Below the pieces are notes generated by a model. The model had not been told where the DNA came from, searched no databases, and saw only the letters and a list, made by a program, of their open reading frames with translations. Both the position numbers and the translations under genes were made by a program. A DNA stretch of 64,000 bases from Niastella soli (GTDB lineage Bacteria > Bacteroidota > Bacteroidia > Chitinophagales > Chitinophagaceae): assembly GCF_017742245.1 (NCBI RefSeq), contig NZ_JAGHKO010000002.1:62001-126000 (forward strand), given 5' to 3'. Below are positions 42,789 through 51,267 of the stretch, one piece after another (position 1 is the first letter of the stretch; every line of letters begins with the position of its first letter).

Positions 42789-42863
42789 GAAGACCTGCTA
42801 GCGCTTATCTGGCGCAAGCGTCCGCTTGTGCCAGATAAGCAGAACCAGGCCTTACAGGTCTTC
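42789..42863. repeat. nested palindrome with GAAGACCTG ends
   Basis: Outer arms GAAGACCTG (42789-42797) and CAGGTCTTC (42855-42863) enclose GCTTATCTGGCGCAAGCG (42803-42820) and CGCTTGTGCCAGATAAGC (42823-42840), which pair with one mismatch across a 2-base loop. CCTTACAGGTC (42850-42860) links it with the elements at 5966 and 22581. It ends 42 bases before the cystathionine beta-synthase start. Confidence 0.6.
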
Positions 42864-42904
42864 CCCGGGGAAAAGCGTACCTTTGAACACATAAACTACA
42901 TGTA

Positions 42905-44272
42905 ATGGATATTAAAAACAATATTCTCGAAACGATTGGAAATACGCCACTTATCAAGCTCAACAAGATCACAAAACAACTTCCTGCCACCGTTGTAGCC
43001 AAGGTAGATTATTTTAATCCGGGCAACTCTATCAAGGACCGCATGGCGGTTAAAATGATTGAAGTGGCAGAAAAAGAAGGCAAATTAAAACCAGGTGGGA
43101 CCATTATTGAATGTACCAGCGGTAATACAGGTATGGGTCTGGCACTGGCCGCCTGTGTAAAAGGGTATAAATGTATTTTCACTACTACCGATAAACAATC
43201 AAAAGAAAAAGCAGATATTTTAAAGGCTGTAGGCGCTGAAGTTATTGTATGCCCTACCAATGTGGAACCTGATGATCCACGCAGCTACTACTCTGTAGCA
43301 CGCCGGCTTGCAAAAGAAATCCCCAATTCATTCCATTGTAATCAATACGATAACCTTGCCAACCGGCTTGCGCATTATGAAACCACCGGGCCTGAGATCT
43401 GGAACCAAACCGATGGTAAAATAACCCACCTGGTTTGTACAGCCGGCACCGGCGGTACAGTAACGGGCACGGCTATGTACCTGAAAGAGAAAAATCCTGA
43501 TATTAAAATATGGGCCATCGATGTGTACGGTTCCCTGCTTACCAAATTTTTCCGAACCGGGGAAGTGGATATGAATGAGGTACATCCTTATATTTCAGAA
43601 GGCTTTGGAGAAGATTTTGTGCCGGAGAATTATAACATGAGCGTTATTGACCATTTTGAACAGGTTACAGACAGGGACGGTGCTATAATGGCCCGCCGCC
43701 TGGCCAAGGATGAAGGCATCTTTTGCGGTTACAGTGCAGGCAGCTGTCTGCAGGGGCTTATGCAAATTGCCGCCAGCCAGCCGTTGAAAAAAGACGACCT
43801 GGTGGTATGTATCTTCCATGACCATGGCAGTCGCTATGTAGCCAAGATCTATAACGACCAATGGATGATGGAACGGGGCTTTATGGATGTTAAAACCTGT
43901 AAAGACATTATTAACGGCCGCACCGCCAAACAAAAACTCATTACTATTGACCCCAATCATACCGTAGCCCAGGCTGTTGATCTTATGCGTAAATATGATA
44001 TTGAGCACATTCCGGTGATCAATGGCAGCGGACCGGTGGGCGCCATCAGTGAAAGCGGTTTATTCCAGAAAATATTTTCCAACCCCGATATTAAGAACGC
44101 TACCATAGCAACAGTGATGGAACCCGCCTTCCCTATTGTTGATTTTAATACGCCCATTGAAAAACTGCGTACACTGATCAATAAAGACAATGGCGCAGTA
44201 TTGAGTAAAGATGAATTGGGCAATTATCACATAGTTACTAAATACGATGTGATACAGGCGTTGGGGAGCTAA
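42905..44272 (+). CDS. cystathionine beta-synthase (PLP domain plus CBS pair)
   Basis: A 455-residue PLP enzyme that joins serine or O-acetylserine with homocysteine (or sulfide). The catalytic domain (1-~330) shows ETIGNTPLIKL, FNPGNSIKDRMA with the PLP Lys, CTSGNTGMGLALA, the late GTGGTVTG and YSAGSCLQG. Residues ~335-455 form a CBS-domain pair (ITIDPNHTVAQAVDLMRKYDIEHIPVI in part), usual for regulation by adenosyl ligands in full-length CBS enzymes. Length fits cystathionine beta-synthase rather than cysteine synthase (~310). It follows the palindromic repeat at 42789-42863 with no operon partner. Confidence 0.9.
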   Translation: MDIKNNILETIGNTPLIKLNKITKQLPATVVAKVDYFNPGNSIKDRMAVKMIEVAEKEGKLKPGGTIIECTSGNTGMGLALAACVKGYKCIFTTTDKQSKEKADILKAVGAEVIVCPTNVEPDDPRSYYSVARRLAKEIPNSFHCNQYDNLANRLAHYETTGPEIWNQTDGKITHLVCTAGTGGTVTGTAMYLKEKNPDIKIWAIDVYGSLLTKFFRTGEVDMNEVHPYISEGFGEDFVPENYNMSVIDHFEQVTDRDGAIMARRLAKDEGIFCGYSAGSCLQGLMQIAASQPLKKDDLVVCIFHDHGSRYVAKIYNDQWMMERGFMDVKTCKDIINGRTAKQKLITIDPNHTVAQAVDLMRKYDIEHIPVINGSGPVGAISESGLFQKIFSNPDIKNATIATVMEPAFPIVDFNTPIEKLRTLINKDNGAVLSKDELGNYHIVTKYDVIQALGS

Positions 44273-44340
44273 AAAAGGCAGTAGGCAGCGGGCAGTAGGC
44301 AGAGATGGCCTCGCGAACTTTAAGCAATCATTACAAATAG

Positions 44341-44378
44341 CAAAAGCCGGCATCCCTTTTATAGGTTGCCGGCTTTTG
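44341..44378 (+). terminator. terminator-like stem after the cystathionine beta-synthase gene
   Basis: CAAAAGCCGGCA (44341-44352) and TGCCGGCTTTTG (44367-44378) pair perfectly over 12 bp with a 14-nt loop; the T run belongs to the stem. It lies 69 bases after the stop. Confidence 0.65.
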
Positions 44379-45362
44379 TTGTCAGGCGATATGCGTGTAA
44401 TAGTTTATTTCTTTCTGCCGTTTGCCTTTTCTCCATTGCCTATTGTCTTTTTCCCACTGCCTACTGCCCACTGCCCATTGCCTTTACATAAAAAACAAAG
44501 CGCCCCGCATTTAGCAGAGCGCCATTGTGAAATCTTGTTCAGGTACTTTGGACGGTTTTACTAAGGACTGGTTTGCTGATAGAGATTTCTGGTTTTCTAG
44601 ATATTGGATACGGGGTACGGATCAAAAACCAAAAAAACTATAATCAAGTAAAGGGTTTAGGGGCATTTCTATGGTTTCAGGAGTAAGGTCGTTCGTGTAA
44701 ATCCGGTACAGAACTTTTAAAGGGTACGTCAACTGCGTGTTGACATAACAAAGATCATAATGTTTTTGCGGTGGTTGAACTTTATTCGATCAATGGCTGT
44801 CCTTCCTCGTTTAATGTGTGAAAAAGTCGGATTAAGCCCGTACAATGCCCTGAAACCCTTACTGGAAGTGCATTTCAGGCATATACATTTATTACATATT
44901 TGATCAGGATCAATGCAGAAGAAACTGTACTATGCACCATTTCGTAATACTACCCAACCACAAAAGCAATACTACGCATAGTAGTACTGGATAGCTACGA
45001 TTTTAGCAGTAATTACTGAACGATTTTAATCGAGTTTTTTTGCTCTTGTTAACATTTGTATCTGTATTAACTTTGTTAAAGAAGTTGATTGATTACTAAT
45101 CAATCTTTTCCAATGTTCATGAAAACCGTCATTAATTCAATATCCAATAAAAAATTCGGTACCAATCAACTTCAGTTTTAATAATCCGATATCATTCATA
45201 AAATCCATTATCCAGATCCAATGTCCATGACAAAACGAGTATCCCGTGAAAACCAACGGATATCCTAATGAATAACCAAGTAAATTAAAATCCAACGTCC
45301 CAAAGACCGAGGTAGTTCCAATTCCTGTGTGTTAAAAACCGTCTGCTTAACTCCAATAACCC

Positions 45363-45398
45363 CTCCTGCTAAAACCGACAATGCTTTTAGCAGGAGGC
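45363..45398. repeat. perfect 13-bp stem-loop
   Basis: CCTCCTGCTAAAA (45363-45375), a 10-nt loop and TTTTAGCAGGAGG (45386-45398) pair exactly. There is no T run after it in either direction, so it is not a normal terminator. Confidence 0.6.
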
Positions 45399-45602
45399 AG
45401 CAGCGGTCTCCTGAAAAGACACACCCTCCCTTTCAAATAGCTTCATTGATTTCTTATTTTTTAATATTTCCGGTCAGAATCTCCATATTCGCGATTATCG
45501 CTTTCTTTATCTTTGCTGCTTACTAAATATCCCAGTTCATCCCAATAATTCCATTAATCCTAGTCCCAACACAACCCATTCATCCCATAAATCCCAGTTC
45601 AG

Positions 45603-46382
45603 ATGAGTGTTTTTATAGATCAGATGGGCCGACCGGTGGAGTTTACAACAACACCCCGCCGTATTGTATCGCTGGTGCCTTCTATAACAGAATTGCTACA
45701 TAGTTTACAACTCGATGACCAGGTAACCGGTATTACCAAATTTTGCATACATCCCAACAACTGGTTCAGGGAAAAAACAAGGGTAGGTGGCACCAAGGCT
45801 ATTAAAGCCGGCGTAATTGAGGAATTACAGCCCGATCTGATAATAGCCAATAAAGAAGAGAACGTACAGGAACAGGTAGAAGAACTGGCACAGCACTACC
45901 CTGTATGGGTAACTGATGTAAATACCCTGGCCGATGCTCTGCAAATGATAGAACAAATAGGCGCCATTACCAATACCCTGCCTGCCGCCACGCAGTTGAC
46001 CAGTAAGATCAAAACCGCTTTTTCCCAATTGAACAACAACAACCGACCCATAAAAACGGGCTACCTTATCTGGCGCAATCCTTACATGACCATCGGCAAC
46101 GACACCTTTATTCATGATATGCTTGGCCGGTGCGGGTTTAAGAATATCTTCGCCCACACTAAGCGCTATCCCGCCATTGATACCTGGCAATTGGCTCAAT
46201 GCGATGTACTTTTATTATCTTCAGAGCCCTACCCCTTTCAACAAAAACACCTTGATGAATTGCAGGCCGAATTACCCAATACCCGCATTTTACTGGTGGA
46301 TGGGGAAATGTTCAGCTGGTATGGCAGCCGGCTGCTCCATGCCCCTGCTTACTTTACCAGCTTATTGCAAAGCATATTGTAA
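45603..46382 (+). CDS. BtuF-like substrate-binding protein without signal peptide
   Basis: A 259-residue protein of the helical-backbone metal receptor (BtuF/FecB-like) superfamily, which binds cobalamin or metal chelates for ABC import. Matches are RPVEFTTTPRRIVSLVPSITELLHSL near the start (in part), VGGTKAIKAGVIEELQPDLIIAN and the C-terminal LLSSEPYPFQQKHLDELQ. The expected signal peptide or lipobox is missing: the protein starts MSVFIDQMGRPVEF, directly at the mature fold. It therefore may work in the cytosol, or the true start lies elsewhere. No permease or ATPase gene is adjacent; the next gene, nine bases on, is the kinase-like protein. Confidence 0.8.
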   Translation: MSVFIDQMGRPVEFTTTPRRIVSLVPSITELLHSLQLDDQVTGITKFCIHPNNWFREKTRVGGTKAIKAGVIEELQPDLIIANKEENVQEQVEELAQHYPVWVTDVNTLADALQMIEQIGAITNTLPAATQLTSKIKTAFSQLNNNNRPIKTGYLIWRNPYMTIGNDTFIHDMLGRCGFKNIFAHTKRYPAIDTWQLAQCDVLLLSSEPYPFQQKHLDELQAELPNTRILLVDGEMFSWYGSRLLHAPAYFTSLLQSIL

Positions 46383-46391
46383 CTTTGGTCG

Positions 46392-47483
46392 ATGATCGAC
46401 AACATCGAAACAAATGAACCGAATAAGCCGTCCCGCAAAAAGCCCATGTTCCCGGTGCACGACCGCCTACGCGGGTATTTAAAAAATCACGGCCGTGAAG
46501 TAAAGCTGCCCGTTTCGTACAACGATCTGCTGCATATTACCTACTCCCTTCCTTTAAAAGATAAAAAAGGCAATGATACCTATTGGGAAACAGTGGTATA
46601 TGATATGCGCGACTGGGAATACATTCGCAACGGACTGGTTCAAATGTATGCGATCCTGAAAACGGAAGGCGATCTTACTTTTACCAGTCACCTCGATGTA
46701 GCACGTATTGACTATTGCAGCTTTGGCAATTCGAACCCATTCCGCATCCGCATCGTGAACAAGTATAATGACAACTATGATCACTATTATATAAAAATAG
46801 CCGATGCCTCCCGGATATACGGACTGGAGCTGGAACACATTCTTTCGCCCAACCGAATTACCTACCTTACCAGTCAAAATACCCTGGTTGAAGAACATAT
46901 TCCCGGTATTCCCGGTGATGTGTTTATCGCACAGCATTTGAATGATCCTCATACCAATAAGATCAGGTTGGCCAAGGAATTTGTAAAATTCAATGAGCGG
47001 TGTTTTGTCCGATTGCTGGGCGATATGCGTTCGTACAATTTCGTGGTTGATATTACTCCCGATATCGAAGACTATCAATACCGCATTCGCGCTATCGACT
47101 TTGATCAGCAATCGTACGAGGGGCGTAAGAATTTATATATGCCGCAATTCTTTAAAGAGAATAACACCCTGGTTGACCTTTGTGCCAAATTACTTAATAA
47201 AGAAAGTATACATCAGTATCAAACGGAAGAACGTACTATGATGGCATTTCGCGTGGCTTCTTCCCGGTTCAGACTGATGGAATTATTGAACATCATGTCT
47301 AAAGACCATATCTCGTCACCTGAAAAATTGTATCAGTTGCGGGCCGAACTGGGAGACTATTTTCACAATCCGCAATTCTATAAATGTTCCTCTATGGGGC
47401 AGCTGGTAAAACGCCAGTTAAAACAAACCCTGCAGAAGAATTTAAAACTGATCCAGAAGAATCTCGGCAAGATCGAGGACTGA
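46392..47483 (+). CDS. uncharacterised protein with kinase-like motifs
   Basis: A 363-residue soluble protein I do not recognise. There is no signal peptide or membrane helix. Residues ~205-240 read FVRLLGDMRSYNFVVD and then RAIDFDQQ, resembling the catalytic loop (GDxxxxN) and metal-binding DFD of the protein-kinase/aminoglycoside-phosphotransferase fold. The N-terminal part (MIDNIETNEPNKPSRKKP, then PVSYNDLLHITYSLPLKD) is basic. It lies nine bases after the BtuF-like gene and ~100 bases before the MBL gene. A phosphotransferase-like role is only a suggestion; the glycine-rich loop of kinases is not evident. Confidence 0.65.
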   Translation: MIDNIETNEPNKPSRKKPMFPVHDRLRGYLKNHGREVKLPVSYNDLLHITYSLPLKDKKGNDTYWETVVYDMRDWEYIRNGLVQMYAILKTEGDLTFTSHLDVARIDYCSFGNSNPFRIRIVNKYNDNYDHYYIKIADASRIYGLELEHILSPNRITYLTSQNTLVEEHIPGIPGDVFIAQHLNDPHTNKIRLAKEFVKFNERCFVRLLGDMRSYNFVVDITPDIEDYQYRIRAIDFDQQSYEGRKNLYMPQFFKENNTLVDLCAKLLNKESIHQYQTEERTMMAFRVASSRFRLMELLNIMSKDHISSPEKLYQLRAELGDYFHNPQFYKCSSMGQLVKRQLKQTLQKNLKLIQKNLGKIED

Positions 47484-47489
47484 TTTACG

Positions 47490-47568
47490 AAGGTGGGTCG
47501 CCCTTGGTGGGCGGCTCACCTTGCTTTGAACAAGAAAGGTGAGCCGCTCTTTAAGAGCGACCCACCTT
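47490..47568. repeat. nested palindrome AAGGTGGGTCGC / AAGGTGAGCCGC
   Basis: Outer arms AAGGTGGGTCGC (47490-47501) and GCGACCCACCTT (47557-47568) are exact inverted repeats of 12 bp; inner arms GCGGCTCACCTT (47511-47522) and AAGGTGAGCCGC (47536-47547) likewise. It lies between the kinase-like gene and the MBL gene and could end the first transcript. A related AAAGGTGAGCT stem is the terminator at 51116. Confidence 0.7.
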
Positions 47569-47582
47569 AATACCAACCGATC

Positions 47583-48458
47583 ATGTATTTCAATATAACC
47601 GGCTATTCAACGGCCCTTTTTTCTACCTGGTATTTCATTGATGAGCTGCGCCTGTTGTTCGATGCCGGCGATGGCCTTATGGCAAGCCTGTTACAAAAAA
47701 GCAGGAAAATAGAACATGTGTTCATTTCCCATGCCGACCGCGATCATGTAACCGGTTTGCTGCAATTCAATCAATTGAATTCACGGCCTGGCTTCCCTGT
47801 TATCCATTATCCAAAAGACAGCGGTACTTTTCCGGCATTAAATGAGTTCACCCTTAAATTCGACCCGCATGTTACGGGTACCATCTGGTCGCCTATTTCC
47901 CCCGAGATCGAGGTACCTATAAAAAAAGATATTTTCATCAGGGCCATTCCTAACAGCCATGTGGTCGATAAAGGTCCCGGCATAAGAAGCCTCAGTTATA
48001 AGGTCATTCAATCAAAAATGAAATTAAACCCTGAGCTAAGAAAATTGCCCGCCGAAGACATCAAACGCATTATTGAAGAAAAGGGCAAAGCCAGGACCCA
48101 TACAGAAATTCAAACCAATTTAATAAGCTACTCCGGCGATACACCGGTAGAGGACCTCACCCGTTGGGAAAACTCCCAAATACTCATTCATGAAGCTACC
48201 TTTTTGCAGGATGATGAAATGATCTCACCCCACACCCACAAACACAGCTACCTTGAAGAAGTAATGGAAATGGTGAGCGGATCAAATATCGAGCAGCTCA
48301 TTCTGGGTCATTTCTCCTCCCGCTACAGCGCCGAACAAATTGATACCCGGATCCTGGAACTGTGCAACAAATACGCTATCAACATTCCGGTATTCAGGGT
48401 ATTACCCGGACAGGTGGGCAGCAATATCCTGAATGGCACACCTATTAATGGAAAGTAA
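47583..48458 (+). CDS. MBL-fold metallohydrolase
   Basis: A 291-residue soluble metallo-beta-lactamase-fold protein, of the RNase Z/ElaC-like branch by its overall shape. The metal motif is FISHADRDHVTG (His50, Asp52, Asp54, His55): the canonical HxHxDH has Asp in place of its second His. Later metal ligands look present in IPNSHVV, LISYSGDTPVEDL and ILGHFSSRYS. The nature of the substrate is unknown; tRNA 3' processing, phosphodiester or lactone hydrolysis are all possible. The gene stands 100 bases after the kinase-like gene with a palindrome between. Confidence 0.8.
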   Translation: MYFNITGYSTALFSTWYFIDELRLLFDAGDGLMASLLQKSRKIEHVFISHADRDHVTGLLQFNQLNSRPGFPVIHYPKDSGTFPALNEFTLKFDPHVTGTIWSPISPEIEVPIKKDIFIRAIPNSHVVDKGPGIRSLSYKVIQSKMKLNPELRKLPAEDIKRIIEEKGKARTHTEIQTNLISYSGDTPVEDLTRWENSQILIHEATFLQDDEMISPHTHKHSYLEEVMEMVSGSNIEQLILGHFSSRYSAEQIDTRILELCNKYAINIPVFRVLPGQVGSNILNGTPINGK

Positions 48459-48602
48459 CATTTGTATCATGTAACAAATACACCAACATTCATTGCTAAT
48501 TGTTTATCTTCGCGTCTCATTAAAAAAAGCCATTATCCATTAAATATTTTCCAACGCTTTTGACATTCAATTAAATATCAACACGCTTTAACACAGAAAA
48601 CG

Positions 48603-49670
48603 ATGAAGAAATACAAACCAGGAGTCCTCTTTGGTGAAGAACTGGAAGCCTTGTATAAAGACGCCAAAGAAAATCAGTTTGCTTTGCCGGCAGTTAATAC
48701 AATTGGCACTAATACGATCAACGCTACCCTTGAGACAGCTGCAAAAGTAAACTCCCCTGTAATTATTCAGTTCTCCAATGGCGGTGCACAGTTTATTGCC
48801 GGTAAGGGTATGCCCAACGAGCAACTGCAGGGCAATATCTCTGGTGCTGTTTCAGGTGCATTGCATATTCATAATGTTGCAAAATATTACGGTGTACCGG
48901 TTGTGTTGCATACTGACCATGCTGCTAAAAAATGGTTACCCTGGATCAGCGGTCTCATCGATGCCGGCGAGCAATTCTTCAAAGAGAAAAAACAACCTTT
49001 GTTCAGCTCACATATGCTCGATCTGAGCGAAGAGCCAATTGAAGAAAACATTCACACTTCAGTTGAATTCTACAAACGCATGGCGCCCCTGGGCATGGGT
49101 ATTGAAATTGAACTGGGTGTAACCGGCGGTGAAGAAGATGGTGTTGATAACAGCGGGATTGAAAATGATAAATTATATACCCAGCCACAACACGTTGCTT
49201 ATGCTTATGAGCAATTAGGTAAAGTAGGCCGTTTGTTCACAGTGGCGGCAGCCTTTGGTAATGTGCATGGCGTGTACAGTCCGGGTAACGTGGAATTGCG
49301 TCCCGAGATCCTGAAGAACAGCCAGGACTATATTCAAAAGCAATATAAGACCGGCGAAAAGCCCGTATACTTTGTATTCCATGGTGGCAGTGGTTCTCCT
49401 CAGCACCAGATCCGTGAGGCCATCAGTTATGGTGCTATCAAAATGAACATTGATACCGATCTGCAATGGGCATTCTGGGAAGGAATCCTGAATTACTACA
49501 AAAAGAGCGAAGGTTATTTGCAAGACCAGCTGGGCAATCCAGAGGGAGCAGATAAACCAAATAAAAAATACTACGACCCCCGCGTTTGGTTACGTAAAGG
49601 CGAAGAAAACTTTATTAAACGTTTAGAAATTGCGTTTGATGATTTGAATTGCATCAACAGAAACGCATAA
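48603..49670 (+). CDS. fbaA: class II fructose-bisphosphate aldolase
   Basis: A 355-residue zinc-dependent glycolytic and gluconeogenic aldolase of the class IIA (E. coli FbaA) type. Signatures are FALPAVNTIGTNTINATLE, the zinc ligand region VVLHTDHAAKKW (His-Thr-Asp-His), GIEIELGVTGGEEDGVDN, GNVHGVYSPGNV, the second zinc His in FHGGSGSP and KMNIDTDLQWAFW. Length fits class II enzymes. A class I aldolase gene with the same reaction begins 363 bases further on. A 44-bp perfect palindrome separates the two. Confidence 0.96.
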   Translation: MKKYKPGVLFGEELEALYKDAKENQFALPAVNTIGTNTINATLETAAKVNSPVIIQFSNGGAQFIAGKGMPNEQLQGNISGAVSGALHIHNVAKYYGVPVVLHTDHAAKKWLPWISGLIDAGEQFFKEKKQPLFSSHMLDLSEEPIEENIHTSVEFYKRMAPLGMGIEIELGVTGGEEDGVDNSGIENDKLYTQPQHVAYAYEQLGKVGRLFTVAAAFGNVHGVYSPGNVELRPEILKNSQDYIQKQYKTGEKPVYFVFHGGSGSPQHQIREAISYGAIKMNIDTDLQWAFWEGILNYYKKSEGYLQDQLGNPEGADKPNKKYYDPRVWLRKGEENFIKRLEIAFDDLNCINRNA

Positions 49671-49713
49671 AGTTTAGAATTTAATTCTTGTTTCCTTAGC
49701 AGGGTTGAATTAT

Positions 49714-49757
49714 TATGCAACGAAGCCCCGACGGTACCGTCGGGGCTTCGTTGCATA
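49714..49757. repeat. 44-bp perfect palindrome between the two aldolase genes
   Basis: The sequence from 49714 to 49757 equals its own reverse complement; its centre is GACGGTACCGTC at 49730-49741, and its arms read TATGCAACGAAGCCCC outward. As RNA it would form a hairpin of about 20 bp. There is no T run afterwards. It lies 44 bases after the class II aldolase stop, so it may stop transcription or protect the 3' end. Confidence 0.8.
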
Positions 49758-49889
49758 CCATACTTGTACAACATATCTTTGGCAGCAGAAAACAGCCACA
49801 AGCCGTATGCGCTAAGCAGAAAGCATAAAAGCAGCAGGCAAAGAGCAGAGAGGGGGCTGATAATTGTCGGGGTTTAGCAATAAGGACTT

Positions 49890-49990
49890 TCACGTTTCAC
49901 GATTAAGTGAGGCTCGAATTTCCCGAGGCCAAATTGCCGATTACTCTCGGCTGAGCCGAGACCGATTGCCGACTAGCTTGTGGCTTATGA
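49890..49990. repeat. repeat-word tract before the class I aldolase
   Basis: TTTCACGATTAAGTG, AAATTGCCGATTACTCTCGGCTGAGCCGAGACCGATTGCCGACTAG-type words (given here only in part) include CTCGGCTGAGCCGAG, a 15-nt near-palindrome around 49945-49960. It belongs to the family of ATTGCCGATTGCC tracts. Confidence 0.45.
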
Positions 49991-50033
49991 ATTGCATTGA
50001 CGATTGACAATTCACACAAACAAATAAACAAGT

Positions 50034-51092
50034 ATGCCTTCTAAAAAAATTATCGATCTGCTTGGAGACAAAGCGTCCTATCTGCTGGAGCACAAAAGCA
50101 CCGCTATTGACAAATCAACTATTACGCTACCCTCCCCCAATCATGTTGAAGAAATTTGGGTAAACAGCAATCGCAACAACCAGGTATTACGCAGTCTGCA
50201 AACCCTGTTAAGCAATGGCCGTTTGGGCAACACCGGATTTTGCAGCATCTTCCCGGTTGATCAGGGCATTGAGCACAGTGGCGGCTCCGCTTTCGCGCCC
50301 AACCCTATTTATTTCGATCCTGAGAATATTATCAAACTCGCTATAGAAGGCGGTTGTAATGCAGTAGCCAGTACATATGGCGTATTGGGTATTATGAGCC
50401 GTAAGTATGCGCACCGCATTCCTTTTATCGTAAAGATCAATCACAATGAATTTTTAAGTCTCCCCAACAAATACGATCAAACCATGTTCGGCACCATCAG
50501 AAGTGCGTGGAATATGGGTGCTGTAGCGGTTGGTGCTACCATTTACTGGGGATCTGCCGAAAGTGCCCGCCAGTTGAAAGAAGTAGCTGAAGCATTTGAA
50601 ATGGCACACGAACTGGGCATGGCCACCATTCTATGGTGCTATACCCGTAATAATGGTTTTAAAGTAGATGGTGTAGACTATCATACTGCTGCTGACTTTA
50701 CCGGACAGGCCAATCATTTGGGCGTTACCTTACAGGCAGACATCATAAAACAAAAATTGCCTACCAATAACGGTGGTTACCTGGCAACCAAACATGGTAA
50801 AACCTCGCCACTGGTATATGAAAAACTCACTACCGATCACCCCATCGATCTGTGCCGTTACCAGATCCTGAATTGCTACAGCGGTCGCGTTGGCCTGATC
50901 AACAGCGGTGGCGAAAGCAAAGGGTCCAGCGATCTGGCCGATTCAGTATATACGGCTGTTATCAACAAAAGAGCCGGTGGTATGGGTTTGATCCTCGGCC
51001 GTAAAGCATTCCAACGCCCAATGAAAGAGGGTATTGAGTTGTTGAATGCTACGCAGGATGTATATCTTGACAAAGACATTACTATTGCGTAA
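50034..51092 (+). CDS. fbaB: class I fructose-bisphosphate aldolase (DhnA/FbaB type)
   Basis: A 352-residue Schiff-base aldolase of the archaeal/DhnA type. Signatures are [15 protein letters not shown] near residue 73, [24 protein letters not shown], the VGATIYWGS strand, [14 protein letters not shown], in which the Lys of ADIIK is the probable Schiff-base residue, and [12 protein letters not shown] near the C-terminus (phosphate binding). It duplicates the class II reaction of the gene upstream, but by a metal-independent mechanism; many bacteria use this type for gluconeogenesis. It has its own terminator at 51116. Confidence 0.92.
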   Translation: MPSKKIIDLLGDKASYLLEHKSTAIDKSTITLPSPNHVEEIWVNSNRNNQVLRSLQTLLSNGRLGNTGFCSIFPVDQGIEHSGGSAFAPNPIYFDPENIIKLAIEGGCNAVASTYGVLGIMSRKYAHRIPFIVKINHNEFLSLPNKYDQTMFGTIRSAWNMGAVAVGATIYWGSAESARQLKEVAEAFEMAHELGMATILWCYTRNNGFKVDGVDYHTAADFTGQANHLGVTLQADIIKQKLPTNNGGYLATKHGKTSPLVYEKLTTDHPIDLCRYQILNCYSGRVGLINSGGESKGSSDLADSVYTAVINKRAGGMGLILGRKAFQRPMKEGIELLNATQDVYLDKDITIA

Positions 51093-51115
51093 GGATATAA
51101 AGTAAGAAGATAATA

Positions 51116-51157
51116 AAAGGTGAGCTCCTTATTAATGGCAGCTCACCTTTCTTTTTG
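51116..51157 (+). terminator. terminator after the class I aldolase
   Basis: AAAGGTGAGCT (51116-51126), a 13-nt loop and AGCTCACCTTT (51140-51150) form a perfect 11-bp stem followed by CTTTTTG. It lies 24 bases after the stop. Confidence 0.87.
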
Positions 51158-51267
51158 TCTTTCAGAGCTTAGTTCCTGATCTACTTCCTACTTCGATCGC
51201 CGTAGCCTTGGCGAAGGCGATCTGCCCTTCCCTTGTCAACTGATCAACTGATCTACTCCTCAACAAC

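Larger units (their letters stand above)
44273..45602. other. 1.3-kb gene-free region
   Basis: The longest empty stretch in the window. It begins with a GGCAGTAGGCAG tract (44276-44306), then a 12-bp stem CAAAAGCCGGCA/TGCCGGCTTTTG (44341-44352 and 44367-44378) that may end the preceding transcript. From 44380 to 44490 it is C-rich CCTATTG/CCCACTGCC words; from 44590 to 45320 it is ordinary AT-rich DNA; 45535-45600 has ATCCCA-rich words. A perfect 13-bp stem-loop lies at 45363-45398. No frame in it has coding character, including a 65-codon frame at 45329-45526. Confidence 0.5.

Noticed and set aside
45329-45526. 65-codon plus-strand frame with a hydrophobic tail
   Set aside because: It runs through the 13-bp stem-loop at 45363 and has no start context; the hydrophobic tail comes from AT-rich DNA.
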